From Lenzites betulinus (Eukaryota; Basidiomycota; Agaricomycetes; Polyporales; Polyporaceae): DNA of 64,000 nucleotides. The DNA lies in NCBI GenBank assembly GCA_022264855.1, contig JABYQU010000008.1, positions 825,499-889,498 on the forward strand. The letters are read 5' to 3'. Made by a program: the position numbers and the translations under genes. The notes beneath the pieces are model-generated. The model saw only the letters and a program-made list of their open reading frames with translations, searched no databases and had not been told where the DNA came from. This document shows positions 34,083 to 46,432 of the stretch, in pieces (position 1 is the stretch's first letter; each line of letters begins with the position of its first letter).

Positions 34083-34778
34083 TCAGTGGCGTCCGCGTTT
34101 ACCGATGTCAGCCTGTGCGCCCCAATACCCTCCTATGCTTGCGCGCGGCGCAAGACAGCGATCTAAGACAAATGCCTCAACGCGTTGGGAAAACCCGATG
34201 CACACTATGGCGCACCAGTAAAACGTTCCCCGCCTGATAGGCATCGGATGTCTCTCCGGGTGCTGCTCGACTTGCTTGTGATGGAATGCGCGCAGCCTCG
34301 AGCTCGCCCCGAGCTCGACCAGGCCAGCGTCTTCGAGGTGCTGTATCCCGGTCATGAGCCAGTGTAGGCAGCCGGAACCGCTATCGTCGAACTTGTAGCG
34401 GTTCATGCCCTTTGCGACGAAAAGATCGATGAGGTCCTGGACAGTCGGCGGCGAATCGGATCCTGCGGTAGCGGTGGCGATGGCGAACTCGACTTTGGGG
34501 TCGGCATCGAGTCCTCGCGCGGCTTGACTGGCGAGGTACAATGTACCCGTAGGAGGGTCGGTGGGGATCATGTCTATGAGGACTGACTGAGAGCTCGTCG
34601 CAGATCCGGCCGTGGGCACGTCCGGCTCGAGTAGCAGATATAATTGCCAGTGAAAGACATTCGGCTCGTTCACCGTGGTGTTGATCGTGCCGGACGCAAT
34701 CACTAAGATTTCGGTGACGCGCCGTTGTCTATCAATGGGGCGGAGGGGCCGGTCGTATGTGTGGCTCGTGCTGGACAT
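34083..34778 (-). CDS. Uncharacterised fungal protein, DUF7770-like
   Basis: A single-exon frame encodes 231 aa from MSSTSHTYDRPL. Recognisable features are a beta-rich N-terminal part with FHWQLYLLLEPD and VLIDMIPTDPPTG, then TVQDLIDLFVAKGMNRYKF and GSGCLHWLMTGIQHLEDAG. The HWxLYL / DM / YKF / GCxxW pattern is that of fungal proteins annotated with DUF7770, of unknown function. I recalled the family from its pattern and could not check it. An in-frame upstream start at 34865 would add 29 residues. It is divergently placed from the permease at 35303. Confidence 0.6.
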   Translation of the reverse strand: MSSTSHTYDRPLRPIDRQRRVTEILVIASGTINTTVNEPNVFHWQLYLLLEPDVPTAGSATSSQSVLIDMIPTDPPTGTLYLASQAARGLDADPKVEFAIATATAGSDSPPTVQDLIDLFVAKGMNRYKFDDSGSGCLHWLMTGIQHLEDAGLVELGASSRLRAFHHKQVEQHPERHPMPIRRGTFYWCAIVCIGFSQRVEAFVLDRCLAPRASIGGYWGAQADIGKRGRH

Positions 34779-35302
34779 TTCAACTTGTTGAACAGGAGTC
34801 CTGTTCGTGTAAACTGTTCTACCTATGGCGTTACTTATGGTATCGCGTATGGACAGTAAGAACAATAAGTTTGCTTACCTGGCTCACAAGAGCGAGAACG
34901 TACTCGGTAATAGTACTTAGTGGAGAAAGGAGAAGACTTCAATTGGCCCGCGTGGTCCAGTCGTGGTCCTCCCGAACCAGAATCTCAGTGTTGACACGCC
35001 GCGGCCCCGAAGCTCCGGGTATGTCGCAGCCTTTAACTTCATTTGTGCGCACTTACATACGCTAGCAGTGATGCGACGCGCAGGCCCGCTGGCGGATGCA
35101 ATGGCCGCTCGCGGCTTTCTTCTGAGCTGTGCGGCGCCTTTATTTCCGCACAACTGCCCGCGGCTTGCAACGTGACAAAAAGGTTCGGGCTCGCTGATCG
35201 GAGGCTTCGCTGGTATATGTAGTCCGCTCCGGCGTGTTCGCGTCTTGAGCGGACACTGTTTCCCGTGACGGCCGTATCGTTCAGCGCATTCCAAGGCCTG
35301 CG
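34779..35302. other. Divergent promoter region of the DUF7770-like gene and the permease
   Basis: No gene seen. The permease 5' flank contains GC-rich blocks but no clear TATA box. Confidence 0.45.
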
Positions 35303-37638
35303 ATGTCGGACGACCATCGATCTACCCCATCATCCCATTCTGGAAACTTCAAGGAGGATGCGTATGTCGGAGGGGATTTGGACGTCCTGGTGAGCGATGA
35401 GGCAGCGCTCGCGAAGCTTGGGTACAAGCAGGAGTTCCGGAGGGCATTCAAGCCCATAGAGGCGTTTGGCGTTGGCTTTAGCATCATCGGGGTCGTTCCA
35501 GGCATATCGTGAGTACCCCATATCTTCTAGCTCGAACATATGCTTAATCTGACATCCATATAGGTCGGTGCTTGTGTTCTCTATCCCGAACGGAGGACCC
35601 GTCGCTATGGTGTGGGGGGTACGCGCGCCCCACTTCTGTCTCGTGCTAGCCCTGTGCTCCGCGCTCCGCTGACCTCATCGCGCGCACAGTGGACTGTATG
35701 CGCCGTGTTCCTCATGTTCATCGCCCTCGCGCTTGCGGAACTCGGATCGGCGGCGCCGACCTCTGGTGGTTTGTACTACTGGACGTGGACATTCGCCACT
35801 CCGAGATGGAGGAAAGTCCTGTCCTGGATCGTAGGATGTGAGTATATATGTTCTTCCTCTAGTTCACGCAGGCTTTCAACTGACAATCCGCACCATGATG
35901 ATGTAGACTCCAACTCCATCGGTCTGCTCTCGGGGGTGGCCTCGATAGAGTGGGGGTGCGCTGTACAGCTCATGGCGGCCGTCTCGGTGGGCAGCAACGA
36001 GGTGTTCGTCCCTACTACGGGCCAGACCTTGTGAGTGTGCGCACACCCTGCATAGAAACAGAACACCACATTGATGTCGCTGTGCTAGCGGTGTCTTCGC
36101 GGCCCTCCTCCTTTTCCACGCCATTTTATCGTCCCTCGCGACCTCCGCGCTGGCCCGCTTGCAAGGCTTGTATGTCGCTCTCAATGTTCTGTACGTGCGC
36201 GTCCTCAGCCAGCGTAACTATGTCTTGCTTACCGTCTATGGCGCGTTTAGACTTTGCCTTGCGATTATCATCGCGCTCCCTGCGGCGACACCAAAGGAGT
36301 TCAAGAACTCCGCTTCCGACGTCTTCGGTGACTTTTCAAACTGTTTGTACTACTCTCCCTTGATGCGCAGCCGCGACACGCTCGACTGAAGCCGTGTCTC
36401 CTAGTCTACGGATGGCCAAACGGATGGGCCTTCATTCTCAGCTTCCTCGCCCCGCTTTGGACCATCGGTAACACGCTTCCTCGCATAGTGCATATTCCTG
36501 TTATCTCAACATTGGTGCTCCAGGTGGCTTTGACTCTTCGGTACACATCAGCGAAGAAGCCTCCAATGCCCGTGTCGTCGTCCCGTGGGCAATCATCAGT
36601 ACGGTCGGAATCGCAGCTGTACTCGGATGGGGTACGTTTGTCGGTAGTGCCGTGGGTATCAATTCTGCTAACTTCATGTAGTCATCAATGTGGTCGTTGC
36701 ATTCTGCATGGGACCCGACCTCGGCGCGGTGCTTGGAAGCCCTATCGGACAGCCCATGGCCACGGTAGGTACTCCAGGAGCCCTGTCAGCGCACGCATTC
36801 ATCGTATATGCATGTTAGATCCTTCTCAATAGCCTGGGACGGAATGGATGCCTAGCACTTTGGTCTTTTGTGATTATCGCTCAGTGAGTACTACAAGAAG
36901 CGCCTAGCGTACATGACGCACGCTAAACCTGTGTTTTGCATAGGTTCATGGCGGTATCCAGTCTGGTGCGTATTGCCTACCTCTCGCGAAAGGAGATAAA
37001 GGGCTCAGGATGTTTCGTATAGCTCACTGCAGCATCTCGACAAAGCTTCGCCTTTGCTCGCGATGGCGCTCTGCCGTTCTCTCGCTTCATCAGTCGTGTC
37101 AACAAACGCACGATGACCCCTGTGAACGCAGTGTGGGCGTCGGCAATTGCTGCGCTCCTGCTAGGCCTCCTCGTGCTCGCAGGTCCGACGACGTACACGT
37201 CGATATTCAGCCTTGGGATCGCGGGGCAGTACACAGCATACTGCATACCCATCCTCAGCCGTTTTCTGGGCGGCAGGGAGTGGACGCCGCCGGGTCCATT
37301 CACGCTGGGTCGCTTCGTACGTATACTCAGCTCCGACATCCCGAGTCACACCTACTAACACCTTTACGGCACCTCAGGGTTTACCCGTGGCGATTGTTGC
37401 CGTGTGTTGGATGGTGTTCTCCGTCATCATGCTCGCCTTCCCCACGGCGCCCGGGCCTACCGCAGAAGAAATGAACTACATGATCGTCGTCTTCGTGGGA
37501 TGGATCACGCTGTGCTTGGTATACTACTACTTCCCGGTGTATGGGGGCGTGCACTGGTTCAACGGCCCTAGGACAACCGTGGACGATGTGTCTCTCGCAA
37601 CGTCCGAGGGCGTTGAAGGGAGGAAGGAGAGTACATGA
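35303..37638 (+). CDS. Amino-acid permease (APC superfamily, fungal GABA/amino-acid permease type)
   Basis: Thirteen exons, two of them tiny (55 and 22 nt), join in frame to 540 aa. Introns are 35509-35563, 35619-35689, 35838-35906, 36031-36088, 36191-36250, 36343-36404, 36468-36523, 36632-36681, 36765-36818, 36884-36943, 36966-37022 and 37317-37377. Conserved APC signatures are FSIIGVVPGISS and PNGGPVAMVWGW in helix 1-2, LALAELGSAAPTSGGLYYW in helix 3, ALPAATPKEFKNSA, then FDSSVHISEEASNA (helix 6 region) and SRQSFAFARDGALPFS. About twelve membrane helices are expected. It imports amino acids or GABA across the plasma membrane or into an organelle; the substrate cannot be fixed from sequence. 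A broken relative lies at about 23150-23602. Confidence 0.95.
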
Positions 37639-37793
37639 TCGATGCATCGGGCGTTGTGGGTGTTGGTATACATGTAGCAAGAAGTGATCGAGTCTGCGTA
37701 GATATATCTGTGGAGCTGTCCGAGCGGGGCCGCTGCAGTGTTCTTCTATGTTAGGTGGCCGGCGTCCCGGGCAGGGCGTCGATCGCGGGATCT

Positions 37794-39616
37794 CTAGAAG
37801 TACTGGACGAACTTCTCGACCGTGGCCTGCACGCTTCCGCTCTCCATGTACTTCTCAAACGTCTGCATCCGGTTAGATCCATTTGTTCGCTCCACAACGC
37901 CAGCGACACGACACTCACCTCGTTCACGCTCAGATACGTGTCCACAAAGTTCGTCCCCAGTACGTCCCTCACAGTCTCGTCCGCCGCGAGAGCCCGCCGG
38001 GCGTCCGCCACAGTCTGCGGCAGCCGCAGCGGGTTCGCCAGCCCGACCGCCGCCCGCTCCTCCGCGCTCATCTCCGCGACCGGCTTCACGCAGTCGTGCA
38101 CGAGGAGCGGCGCGCCCTCCACGATCCCGCGCAGCCCCGCACCAAAAATGGCCGCGAGCGCGAGGTGCGGCGACGCCGTCGCGTCCACGCACTTCACCTC
38201 GAAGTGGTGGTGCCCGCGCGGTCCGCACAGGCGCACGGGCGCCTCGCGGTTGTCCGTGCCCCACGCCGCGTACGTGCCCCCGGACCAGATCCCGTCGACC
38301 ATGCGCGCGTACGACGCGGACGTTGGGACGGTGAACGCGCACACCGCGGGAAGGTGTGCGAGCAGGCCTTGCACGAACGACCGCTCGGTGGGTGTCAGCG
38401 TCGGCGCGCGCGCCTCGTCTGATGTGCGCGCTGCCGTGGGAGGCCCGTGCACCGATACGTGCGTGTGTGCGCCGCTTCCGCCTGGGGTGAGATAGGGTTT
38501 GTACGGACAAAGACGTGGAAGCAGGGCGCACGGTGTCAGAAGTATATTGAGATGCGGACAGCGCGAGAACGCGGGGGCAGGACTCACACGAGGTGCTGCT
38601 GAGGCGCGGCGCAAAGGTGGCGCGCAGGCCGTGCTTGCTCGCGACGTTGTATATCGTCTCGCGCGTGAAGACCAGCGTGTCCGCCGCCTCCAGGGGCGGG
38701 AGCGGTCCGGTGATCACCTCGTACTAAGGGGCGGGAGCAGAAGATGCGCTTCAGCCAAATGATCGCCGGTGAAAACGAGCCGACAGAACGGGCGGGCGAA
38801 GGAGGAGTACACAGAGGGGAGGGGATGGGGAAGGGGAAGCGGGCCCGCGCTGCTCACCTGCCCAGGGGCCGCCTCGGCGTGGTACATCTGCACCTCAACG
38901 CCGGCGGCGAGCAGGTCGCGCGTGATCTCCTCGAGCACGACGGCCTCGACGGTGCCCGTGCGCGTCTTCGCGGAGCAGGACCAGTCCGCGTCCCCGACGA
39001 ACTGGAAGGGCAAGCCGGGCTCCGTCGGGCGCAGCAGGATGAACTCGGACTCGACGCCGGCAAGGAAGGACACGCCCGCCTTCTCACGCGCCTCCCTAAA
39101 CGCAATCAGCTTCCGCTTCCCTCTCATGCGCACAGGGATAGAGAAGGAGGTGGCAGTTGGGGCCTTCGCTCACCGGACGATCTGCGCGAGGAGCGTGCGC
39201 GGGCAGAGGTCGACGACGACGCCGGTGCGCGGGAGCGGGGTCTTCTCCTCGAACCAGCCCATGACAGACGCGTGCCCGGGTGCGTACGTGCACACGCGCC
39301 AGCTGCTGAGATCGGGCACGTAGAGATACTCGCCGATGGCACCGAACCCGGGCGCGGCCTGCAGGCCGACGATCCCCAGCACGATCTTGCCGATACAGAT
39401 CCCGGAGCGCGAGCCTGGTTGCGAGAGCAGCTTGCGGAAGTAGGCAGAGGGAAGAACGCGGAAACGGATTGTGTTGACGAGGTCGACCCATTGGACCCGC
39501 ACGAATTCGATGTCGGGGGTCAGCAGCTCGTTCAGGCTTTTTGCGTTGGTGATAGACGAGGCAGCTGGGGATGCGTACAGCACGCCGTACGCTTGCGTCT
39601 CTTTGCTGTCGGCCAT
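37794..39616 (-). CDS. Glutamine-synthetase-family protein (bacterial type I-like, FluG C-terminal type)
   Basis: Five exons (introns 39123-39173, 38724-38857, 38482-38587, 37863-37918) give 491 aa, typical for fungal GS-like proteins. The metal and substrate motifs are GVESEFILL, MYHAEAAPGQ joined to YEV across an intron, GSGAHTHVSV, a YARMVDGIW...WGTDNREAPVR segment and GHHHFEVKCVDATASPHLALAA. These are the GlnA-type signature blocks. Canonical fungal glutamine synthetase is the shorter type II enzyme, so this one probably ligates ammonia or an amine to a glutamate-like substrate in a side pathway rather than doing bulk assimilation. The start MADSKETQAY is the first Met near the conserved N-domain. 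Confidence 0.93.
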
Positions 39617-41121
39617 GGTTAATTGAACGATGGAGGAGAGCGTGGGACAGGCTTTAAAGGCTTGACGGTCGCGAGCACTCGGTGTTGCTAGGTTCAAACC
39701 ACTGTGAGTGCTTGACGTAATGCTGCGTGCTCGATGTATCGCGTTGTAATACTGATAGCGGGAGCTTGTAGTTGATGTTCTGTCTTGCCCCACTGCTCTC
39801 TGATTTTCTGATGTCGTTGGTGTTTTCAATGATCAATTTCGGCACTACAAACCGCTGTGGGACTAGATCTACCTTGCTTGAAACTCCAATCTTCTCCGGT
39901 TGGGCGATCAACAGTAACTTACTGCTCTTCGTTGTGCAGTTATATACCAGATCCTCCTGCGCGCTCAAGGAACTGTGATCGACGTCGGAAGAGTTGAAGC
40001 GCAGCGTATCGAAGTTTGTTTGTGGAGTTTGCACGCTTATCTTGTTGCATATTCCCATTCTTCCCGAGCCCGACGGGGACTCGACTCTTTACTGCTGCGC
40101 ATGCCCTGCGTTAATCAGATAGTAGATTGGCATTGGCAAAGATATTCATCGATGACGTCCGCTTATCGAGACGTTAACCGCATGTGCAGAAGCGCAGAGC
40201 CGTCGACAAGAACTCGGGTACGGCGTTACTAGGGAGAGCCAAAGTTGGAGCTTGAGGGGGGTCCCTATTTTGACCGCGATTCGATGAGAATGTGCCCAGC
40301 GTAGAATCCTAGCGGCAGACAACAAACAGTATGGAATGGCACGAATGGTTTTGAGGCAACGCTAGTACCCTCATGCCGAGAATCAAACGAGCTGCGCACG
40401 TGGTCGTGCAACTTCGAGGGAATGTGGCGAGATCGTCGATATAAAAGTTGTAAGGGCGCCGTAACTGCGTCAATTTTGAGTGAGTGCGCACGTGTGAAGC
40501 AGCGACGTCTATCATCCACAAATACGTCGAGAGACATATCTTCGTATTCGTATTCATACTGCAGAACGGAACCGCGGCCTGTTGCGACAAGTACGTAATA
40601 GTAGCATATATTCGATAGTGATCAAGTATCTGTATACCAGGCAATCGAAACCATATACAGTGCGGACAATATGCCAATATGTGCGGAGATGGCAGACAGA
40701 GATAAAACGATAGAAGAGAAGAGCACGGAAGCACGGAGCACGGCCACGCTGAGTGAGAAAAACCGGGTAGAGTGGAGGATAGGGTGTCGCAGAGGTTACG
40801 TATCTCGGAAGCCCGCGGGGGCGCGGGGGGTGCGTAGGTGTGGCGGAGAGATGGGAGGGGTAGGATGAGACGGGTAGAGGAGTGTGATAGGGTGTCGCAA
40901 GGATGGATACGCAAAGAGCGGGACAAAACAATTCGAACCGCGCTGAGAGACGGAAGGGAGGTCGGGGATAGAGGTGCGGATAGCAGGAAGGGCATGACAA
41001 GACGCGGAATCTACGCAGTATACAACATCGATGGGGGACGGGAGACTGCGAGGCAAGGCCAAAAAGCAAAAAACACGTAGACAAAAGGAGACCAGGGAAC
41101 AGAGACATGAACTTGCTCTGC
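39617..41121. other. Intergenic region, partly purine-rich
   Basis: About 1.5 kb without a supported gene. It holds the GS-like promoter (39617 to ~40000) and the 3' flank of the next minus-strand gene. From ~40680 to 41110 the + strand is A/G-rich, so the long minus-strand frames here (40309-41108) are compositional artefacts. Confidence 0.5.
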
Positions 41122-42520
41122 TCACGCGGGGCGTACAGGGCCCATGGCGCGCTTCATCGGATCGGTCCGGTCCTTTTCAGGCAGCTGGGGCGCGTCGCCC
41201 GCCGTACTGCTAGGGCGCGTCCGGGGTGCGTCTCCATCTGCGTAGACACCTTTCCGCATACGCGCCGCGACACGCACGGCCATAGCCGCAGCCATCGCCT
41301 CTGTGTCTTCCAACTCCGGGAGCTCGAACGGTCCAGGGGCCAACACAGGAGCTTTGCCTTTTCCTTCGGATGGGCCGAGCCTTGCCTCGTCGCCAGACGA
41401 CGAGCCTGCCCTGCGTTTACCAGCTCTGGGGGTCGGAGAGGTGGGTACAGGGAGGACGGCGTGTGCCCGCCTGCGGGCGTACTCGGCTTTCCTCGCTTGT
41501 GGAAACAGAAGTGTGGGCTCGCATGCTTCTCCCGGAGAGAAGTCTGGGTGGTTGACAGGCAGCTTGGCACGCTCCTCCGCTTCTGCAATTTCCGGGTCTC
41601 CCGGAGAGCGATAGTGCGGATTGGCAAGATCCACCCTCACGCCACGGCTACAGGGGAACACGTCAAAGTCAGTATTGGACGAGGTATAGCTCGCAGCCAG
41701 ACGGAGAGAAGACTCACAATACGTAGGTGGCCGTTGGCTTTTCTACGTGCTTCTTGGGAGTACGTGGTTCCAGAGTACTAGGACCGTCACGGGGAGATAG
41801 GCCACCGGACGAATCGCCAAGAAGGAAGGGGTTGTTGGGCGAGTCCCGTTCCGGCAAGACCTTGCCCGGCTGCTTGCGAGGCTGAGGGGGCGGGGTGACT
41901 GGTCTAGGAACGACCACTGGCGCACGACGCGACGGCGGGGGCGAGAACAGACCGGTGTGGCCTTTACGCAGCAGATGAGGCGCAGGAGGGGGAGATGACG
42001 AGGGGGAACGCGTGCGCGATCGAGCACGCGTAGGCGCCCTATTCCTAACCACCTTGTGTGGTGGTTGAGACTCAGCGCTAGCCGTATCGGATTTCCTGGC
42101 GGGGGGCGAGGACGAGGTTCCCAACCAAAACGCGTCCTCAGCGGTGCTTTCGTTCAGCTCCTCGGCGATGGCGTCCAGCGTGAGCATTCGCCGTTTCTTG
42201 TGGCCTAGCATCAACGCGCCGCCCTTGCGTTCTCCGCTCGTTGGCTTGTCCTCCTCATCCTCCTCCACAACTGGGACCTCGTGTCCTTCATCCTCCTCCT
42301 CTGACGACGAGTCCGTGACGCGCGAGCGGGAACGACGCTTGCGCTTGTGAGTCGTCCTGGGCGGGGTAGGTGGAAGAGCAGGTGCCGCAGATGCAGCGCG
42401 TCGCACAGGTTGCTTCCTGGTCGCCATTGCGGAGGAGGTCGCTGGACGGTCGGCGACAAGAGCGGGGCCACGAGGAGGGCCGCCCGCAGAGAGTTTGACC
42501 GCTGCTCGAGTTCTCGGCAT
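41122..42520 (-). CDS. Hypothetical basic nuclear-type protein with low-complexity regions
   Basis: Two exons (intron 41648-41717) join in frame to 442 aa. The N-terminal third has RKQPVRR, a run of basic residues HKRKRRSRSR followed by acidic SSSEEEDEGHE and VVEEDEEDK, which looks like a nuclear localisation signal beside an acidic patch. Proline- and Arg/Ser-rich stretches follow. The most conserved-looking parts are LTLDAIAEELNESTAEDAFWLG, SPNNPFLLGD, and TATYVFRGVRVDLANPHY, the last created exactly by the splice. I do not recognise the family. A chromatin- or cell-cycle-related role is only a guess from composition. Confidence 0.7.
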
Positions 42521-43507
42521 CGCAGAAAGATGGTTGGATGCAAGATATAATCGCGATGCGCAGAGAACAGGCGGAAAGTGAAGGCGCGATTAGAGGTGTT
42601 GGGAAGGAAAGGGAGAAGAGAGCGGGGCGTGGCCTAGAGACTATGAACTCAAGACGATGGAGGTCCAAGCAACTCCCACTCGAACAATGGTCGGCCGCGT
42701 CCGGCGTGCAAACAACCCACAACAGCCCCTTGTCAACACCGCTCTCTGGCGCCTATTGGGCCTTGTCGTCTGAGACATCGTTCCATATGTTCTTGCTCTC
42801 CGTCCTCAATATGTATCGAAGTGGGTCCTCTCACAAACATTCCTGCTTATAGGGGCCTCATCTCGGAGCTCGTAAAGGGGTCAACCAAGCTCCCTGAGGC
42901 CGGTAAGTGGAAATTTAATCTGTGGTCGCCAGCTAGCTAGTCGTAGGGACATAGCCTTCCGATCGACTTATTGCACCAACAAAGAGCCCGCTGGACAGCC
43001 TCAAGGCTACAGGAAGGTTGGGTGGACATGTGTGCAACATTGCGAGGGTTAGCGTGGAGGCTTACGCCTCTCGTTGGCCGTGCATCCGTTCTATCGGTTG
43101 TCCTCGTTGCATCTATATGGGGGCATCCGACTATTCGATGCATAGATCGCTTCATCTCTTCCATAGCATGTAGACGTACATACTGCGTGGTAGCCTACAA
43201 ACCAATGCAGAGAAACTATGATCTCTCATTGATGTCGATGCGTATCCCACTCGGCGAGTGAAAATGTGTGAAGATAATTGGGTGTAGATACGTACGAAGG
43301 AGTTATAAGCATGGATTACAGAACGTACAGATGAGAGCGATGCAAAGTCATACAGAACATACAGAACACACAACTGGCGAGATAACATATGCTGCACATC
43401 GACGCACATCGGCGCCGCCGCCCACCGACTCGAGAGCACATATTGCTTCGCGCACGTCCCGGACGTCCACTTCCGCCGAACGCGCCCACCGAGCATCCAC
43501 GACCCGA
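42521..43507. other. Intergenic region
   Basis: About 1 kb between the hypothetical nuclear protein (start) and the 3' end of the FunK1 kinase. No gene recognised; the few short frames have no splice-consistent extension. Confidence 0.5.
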
Positions 43508-46432
43508 TCATATAAATACGAGCTCGGGCTCCTCCTGGAGACGCGCGCTCGCATGCGTCGGCAGCGGGTTAGGGACCCTGAGACGGGGCCTGCGAGCCGA
43601 GCGGGACTTTCGGAAAGCCTGCGACGCGCCGGCACCTGCATGGTTGACCTGCGACGCCTCGGCGGAGTAGTTGCCCCCGACTCGGCGTGCGTCGGCGGCC
43701 ATCTTCTGCCGCTTCGTTGGGGGCGGGGACGAAACGTCCTCAGCGGACCGTTTCAGCGGACGGCCGGCGCGGTGAGTGCTTGCTACTTCCGGGCTGTCCA
43801 TGTCTCCCTTGGGTGGATTGGGACCCGACCTGACGGAGGGATGGGCTCCGGAGTCCGTTTCAGGGGGTGGGTCGACTTCCGAGAAATGCGCATGGGGAAC
43901 TAGTGCACGAAAACCTTGTGGCAGGCAGATAACTGGCGGGTCGGAGCGTGGTTTGCCCTCACCAGGCTTGGTGTAACGCTGCCAGTCGTTCGTCGGCCAG
44001 ACCTGGTCCGGGGCTAGCGCGGCGTTGAGCGCCTTGAGAAACGCGTCGTGGGTTAGCTTGCACTCGGGGCCCTTCGAGCTGTCCAGGATGTCGCGTTGAT
44101 TCCGCCAGACAAGGGCCGTCAGTTCCGCAACGAGCTTGGTCAACGGGGGATTGTTTTTCACGACGACCGCGTCAAGTCGCAGAAAGTTCCTCTTCTGTTG
44201 TGCCGCTGCCTTGTCACTTTTCCAGACGAAGAGGCCTTTGTGGATCCTAGGCCCTGCATATAATTCTTGCTTACACTCGGTATGGCGCACTATGACCCAG
44301 ATTAAGACCCAGTAGAATGATTCGAGGTCGTGGTGTCGCTCGTGGATGGTACCTGGGGCGTTCAATAGTAACTCGATCGCCATGAAGTAGAAGGTTCCCT
44401 TGCTCAATCGTTAGCCACTACTATAAAATAGTCTGATCACGGTGTGGGACTTACTGTAATGCTGAGCTTATCCGTATCATCTTCTGCGCCACTGTCCGAC
44501 TCGGAACTACCATTGCAAGCCTCTTCCTCCGAGGGTTCCCTGTCACACTCTGGCATCGAGCTGTAGTCGAAGTCGTGTAGAAACCCGACCGGGTCCCAAT
44601 CGCTCGCCGGCTCATCCGCGATGAGGATGTTCCCGACGCTCACGTCCCCGTGTAGCACCTGCGCCTTCTCCCACGCGTGTTTGTGGCCTAAACATCATAA
44701 CGGTAAGCATAATCGTCTCGACTCGACGCGACCATCTCCCGGTACTCACCTATAACGGCAGCTCGCAAAGCTGCTACCAATTCATATGTTGAAGTGAACT
44801 CCGTGAGGGGGCGGCCGACCTCGTCGATGACCATGCGGACGTGGCTGCGCTCATATACCCAGAACTGGGGGCCAAACAGCCGCCACGAGTATGTTTGGTG
44901 CTGAGGCAACGGCAGGGGGAAATCTAGCGGCTGCTGGTCCGTGCCCGAGGTGTCACCGCCAGCAGTCGGTGGCCGTCCACTCCCGATGGATGAAAATGGT
45001 GCGTAGACGGGGTGACGAGACGGGGCCGCTGGGGTGAGCGCAGTGGGGGACGCCGAGGCCTCAGCGGGCTTCGAAAAGGGACCTTTGAGCCGTCGGTCTG
45101 CGGTCTCCTGCCACCAACGCATCTCGAGTTCGCCGATGTCCCCTCCGCATTCCATCGTCGCCACACCCCTCCGGACGCTCTTCGCTTGCAGCCGCCGATA
45201 TACGTCAGTCTCCGCCCTGTTCACTAGCTGGCGCCACGCTTCCTTCACAATCTGCGGCTTGACCGACTCGCTAGCACGCGCCGGATCGCACACGAGCACC
45301 CCGCCCTTCCACATCCGCGTGTCCTCAATCGCGCGCCAGACCATCGTGTTCCGGGAGAAGAGATCCGCGTTGACGCTGATCAGGTGGTAGAGGAGGTATG
45401 GCACGTATAAGCCCGTGCTTTGCTCGTAGACCTCTATGCGGCGGCCCTTGGCGAGCTCGCCGACGTGCTGCTCCCAGTTCTTCGCGTTCGCGTTCTGCAG
45501 CTGCATCTTGATCCAGGCCTGGTCCTCCGCGCTGAGTCGGGCCACGGTTGGGTCGCTGCCGGCGACGGTCTTGCCCACAGCCGGGTGGGTGAAGTGCCAG
45601 AAGAACCTCCGGAGCGCCGTTGCTCCCTCATCCGAGCTCAGGTGGATGCACGGCGAGACGACGGCGCCCGAGTGGTCGAAGCGCGCAATGCGCGCCGTCT
45701 TTCCGTAGATGCCGACGACGAACGCCGCAAGGAAGCCGTGCGCGAGCAGGAGATTGCGCGCGTTCGTCGTAATCTGCAAGGCGCTCGGGACGCGCTCCTT
45801 ATCGAGGAACAGGAATGGGTCATCCTCCTCCTGCGGCTTCACCTCGATGATGGAGGCGAAGTGTTGCCAGGTGTGCGACGGCACGCCCTCGCCGGGGAAG
45901 GAGACTGCGATGTGCGGTGCGGTCTTGTGGTGCGCGTCCTTGAAGGCGTCGAAGGGGAAGTCGATCCGTGTGTCCTTGGTGTGAATGAATGAGACCTGCT
46001 TGTCGGCTTCGAACGGTGCGACGAGCTTCTCCAAGCAGGGCAACTAATTGGAGGTCAGCGACAGAAGGACGACCGGGCATGGGACGACGTACCAGGTGAG
46101 GGGAGCTGTGGTATGCGCCCCAGTGCCCCGGTTTATAGTCCGAGAAGGCGTTCTTGATGGTCTGGCTGAATGGGAAGGGCGTGGTGCAGGGGACTAGGGT
46201 CTTGATGAAGTCGTCGACGGTGCTGGGGTATCTCAGGATGCACTCCTCCATCTTATTCTCCCCGCCCTTTTTCACGGCCTTGACGCGTACTTTATCTGCG
46301 CGCGTGTATCAGCGGGCGTCCCCATGTTCACAGTCTGAGAGGGAGAGGGAGATGTAGGAGCTCAGAAACCATACCTGACCGGCAGCACCTCGAGGTGCCA
46401 GTGCCATAGTTCGAGCGCGTCGCGATTGACAT
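43508..46432 (-). CDS. FunK1-type fungal protein kinase
   Basis: Five exons (introns 46296-46374, 46044-46092, 44688-44749, 44399-44454) join in frame to 892 aa. The N-terminal ~350 residues are the FunK1 lead-in (HIAVSFPGEGVPSHTWQHFA, SIIEVKPQEED, ARIARFDHSGAVVS, LRRFFWHFTH). The kinase C-lobe has VLHGDVSVGNIL (catalytic Asp; HGD instead of HRD) and FLHDFDYS (metal Asp). Then GTFYFMAIELL and HHDLESFYWVLIWV follow, the FunK1 versions of the activation-segment end and helix F. The last ~200 residues are disordered and carry RPLKRSAEDVSSPPPTKRQK, a likely nuclear signal. FunK1 kinases are expanded in mushroom-forming fungi; targets are unknown. The first exon (19 codons) is the least certain part. 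Confidence 0.88.

Noticed and set aside
40309..41108. Two long minus-strand frames rich in Leu, Pro and Ser
   Set aside because: They read the complement of a purine-rich + strand and lie in a 3' flank. A hydrophobic start such as MSLFPGLLLSTCF could mimic a signal peptide, but nothing follows it.
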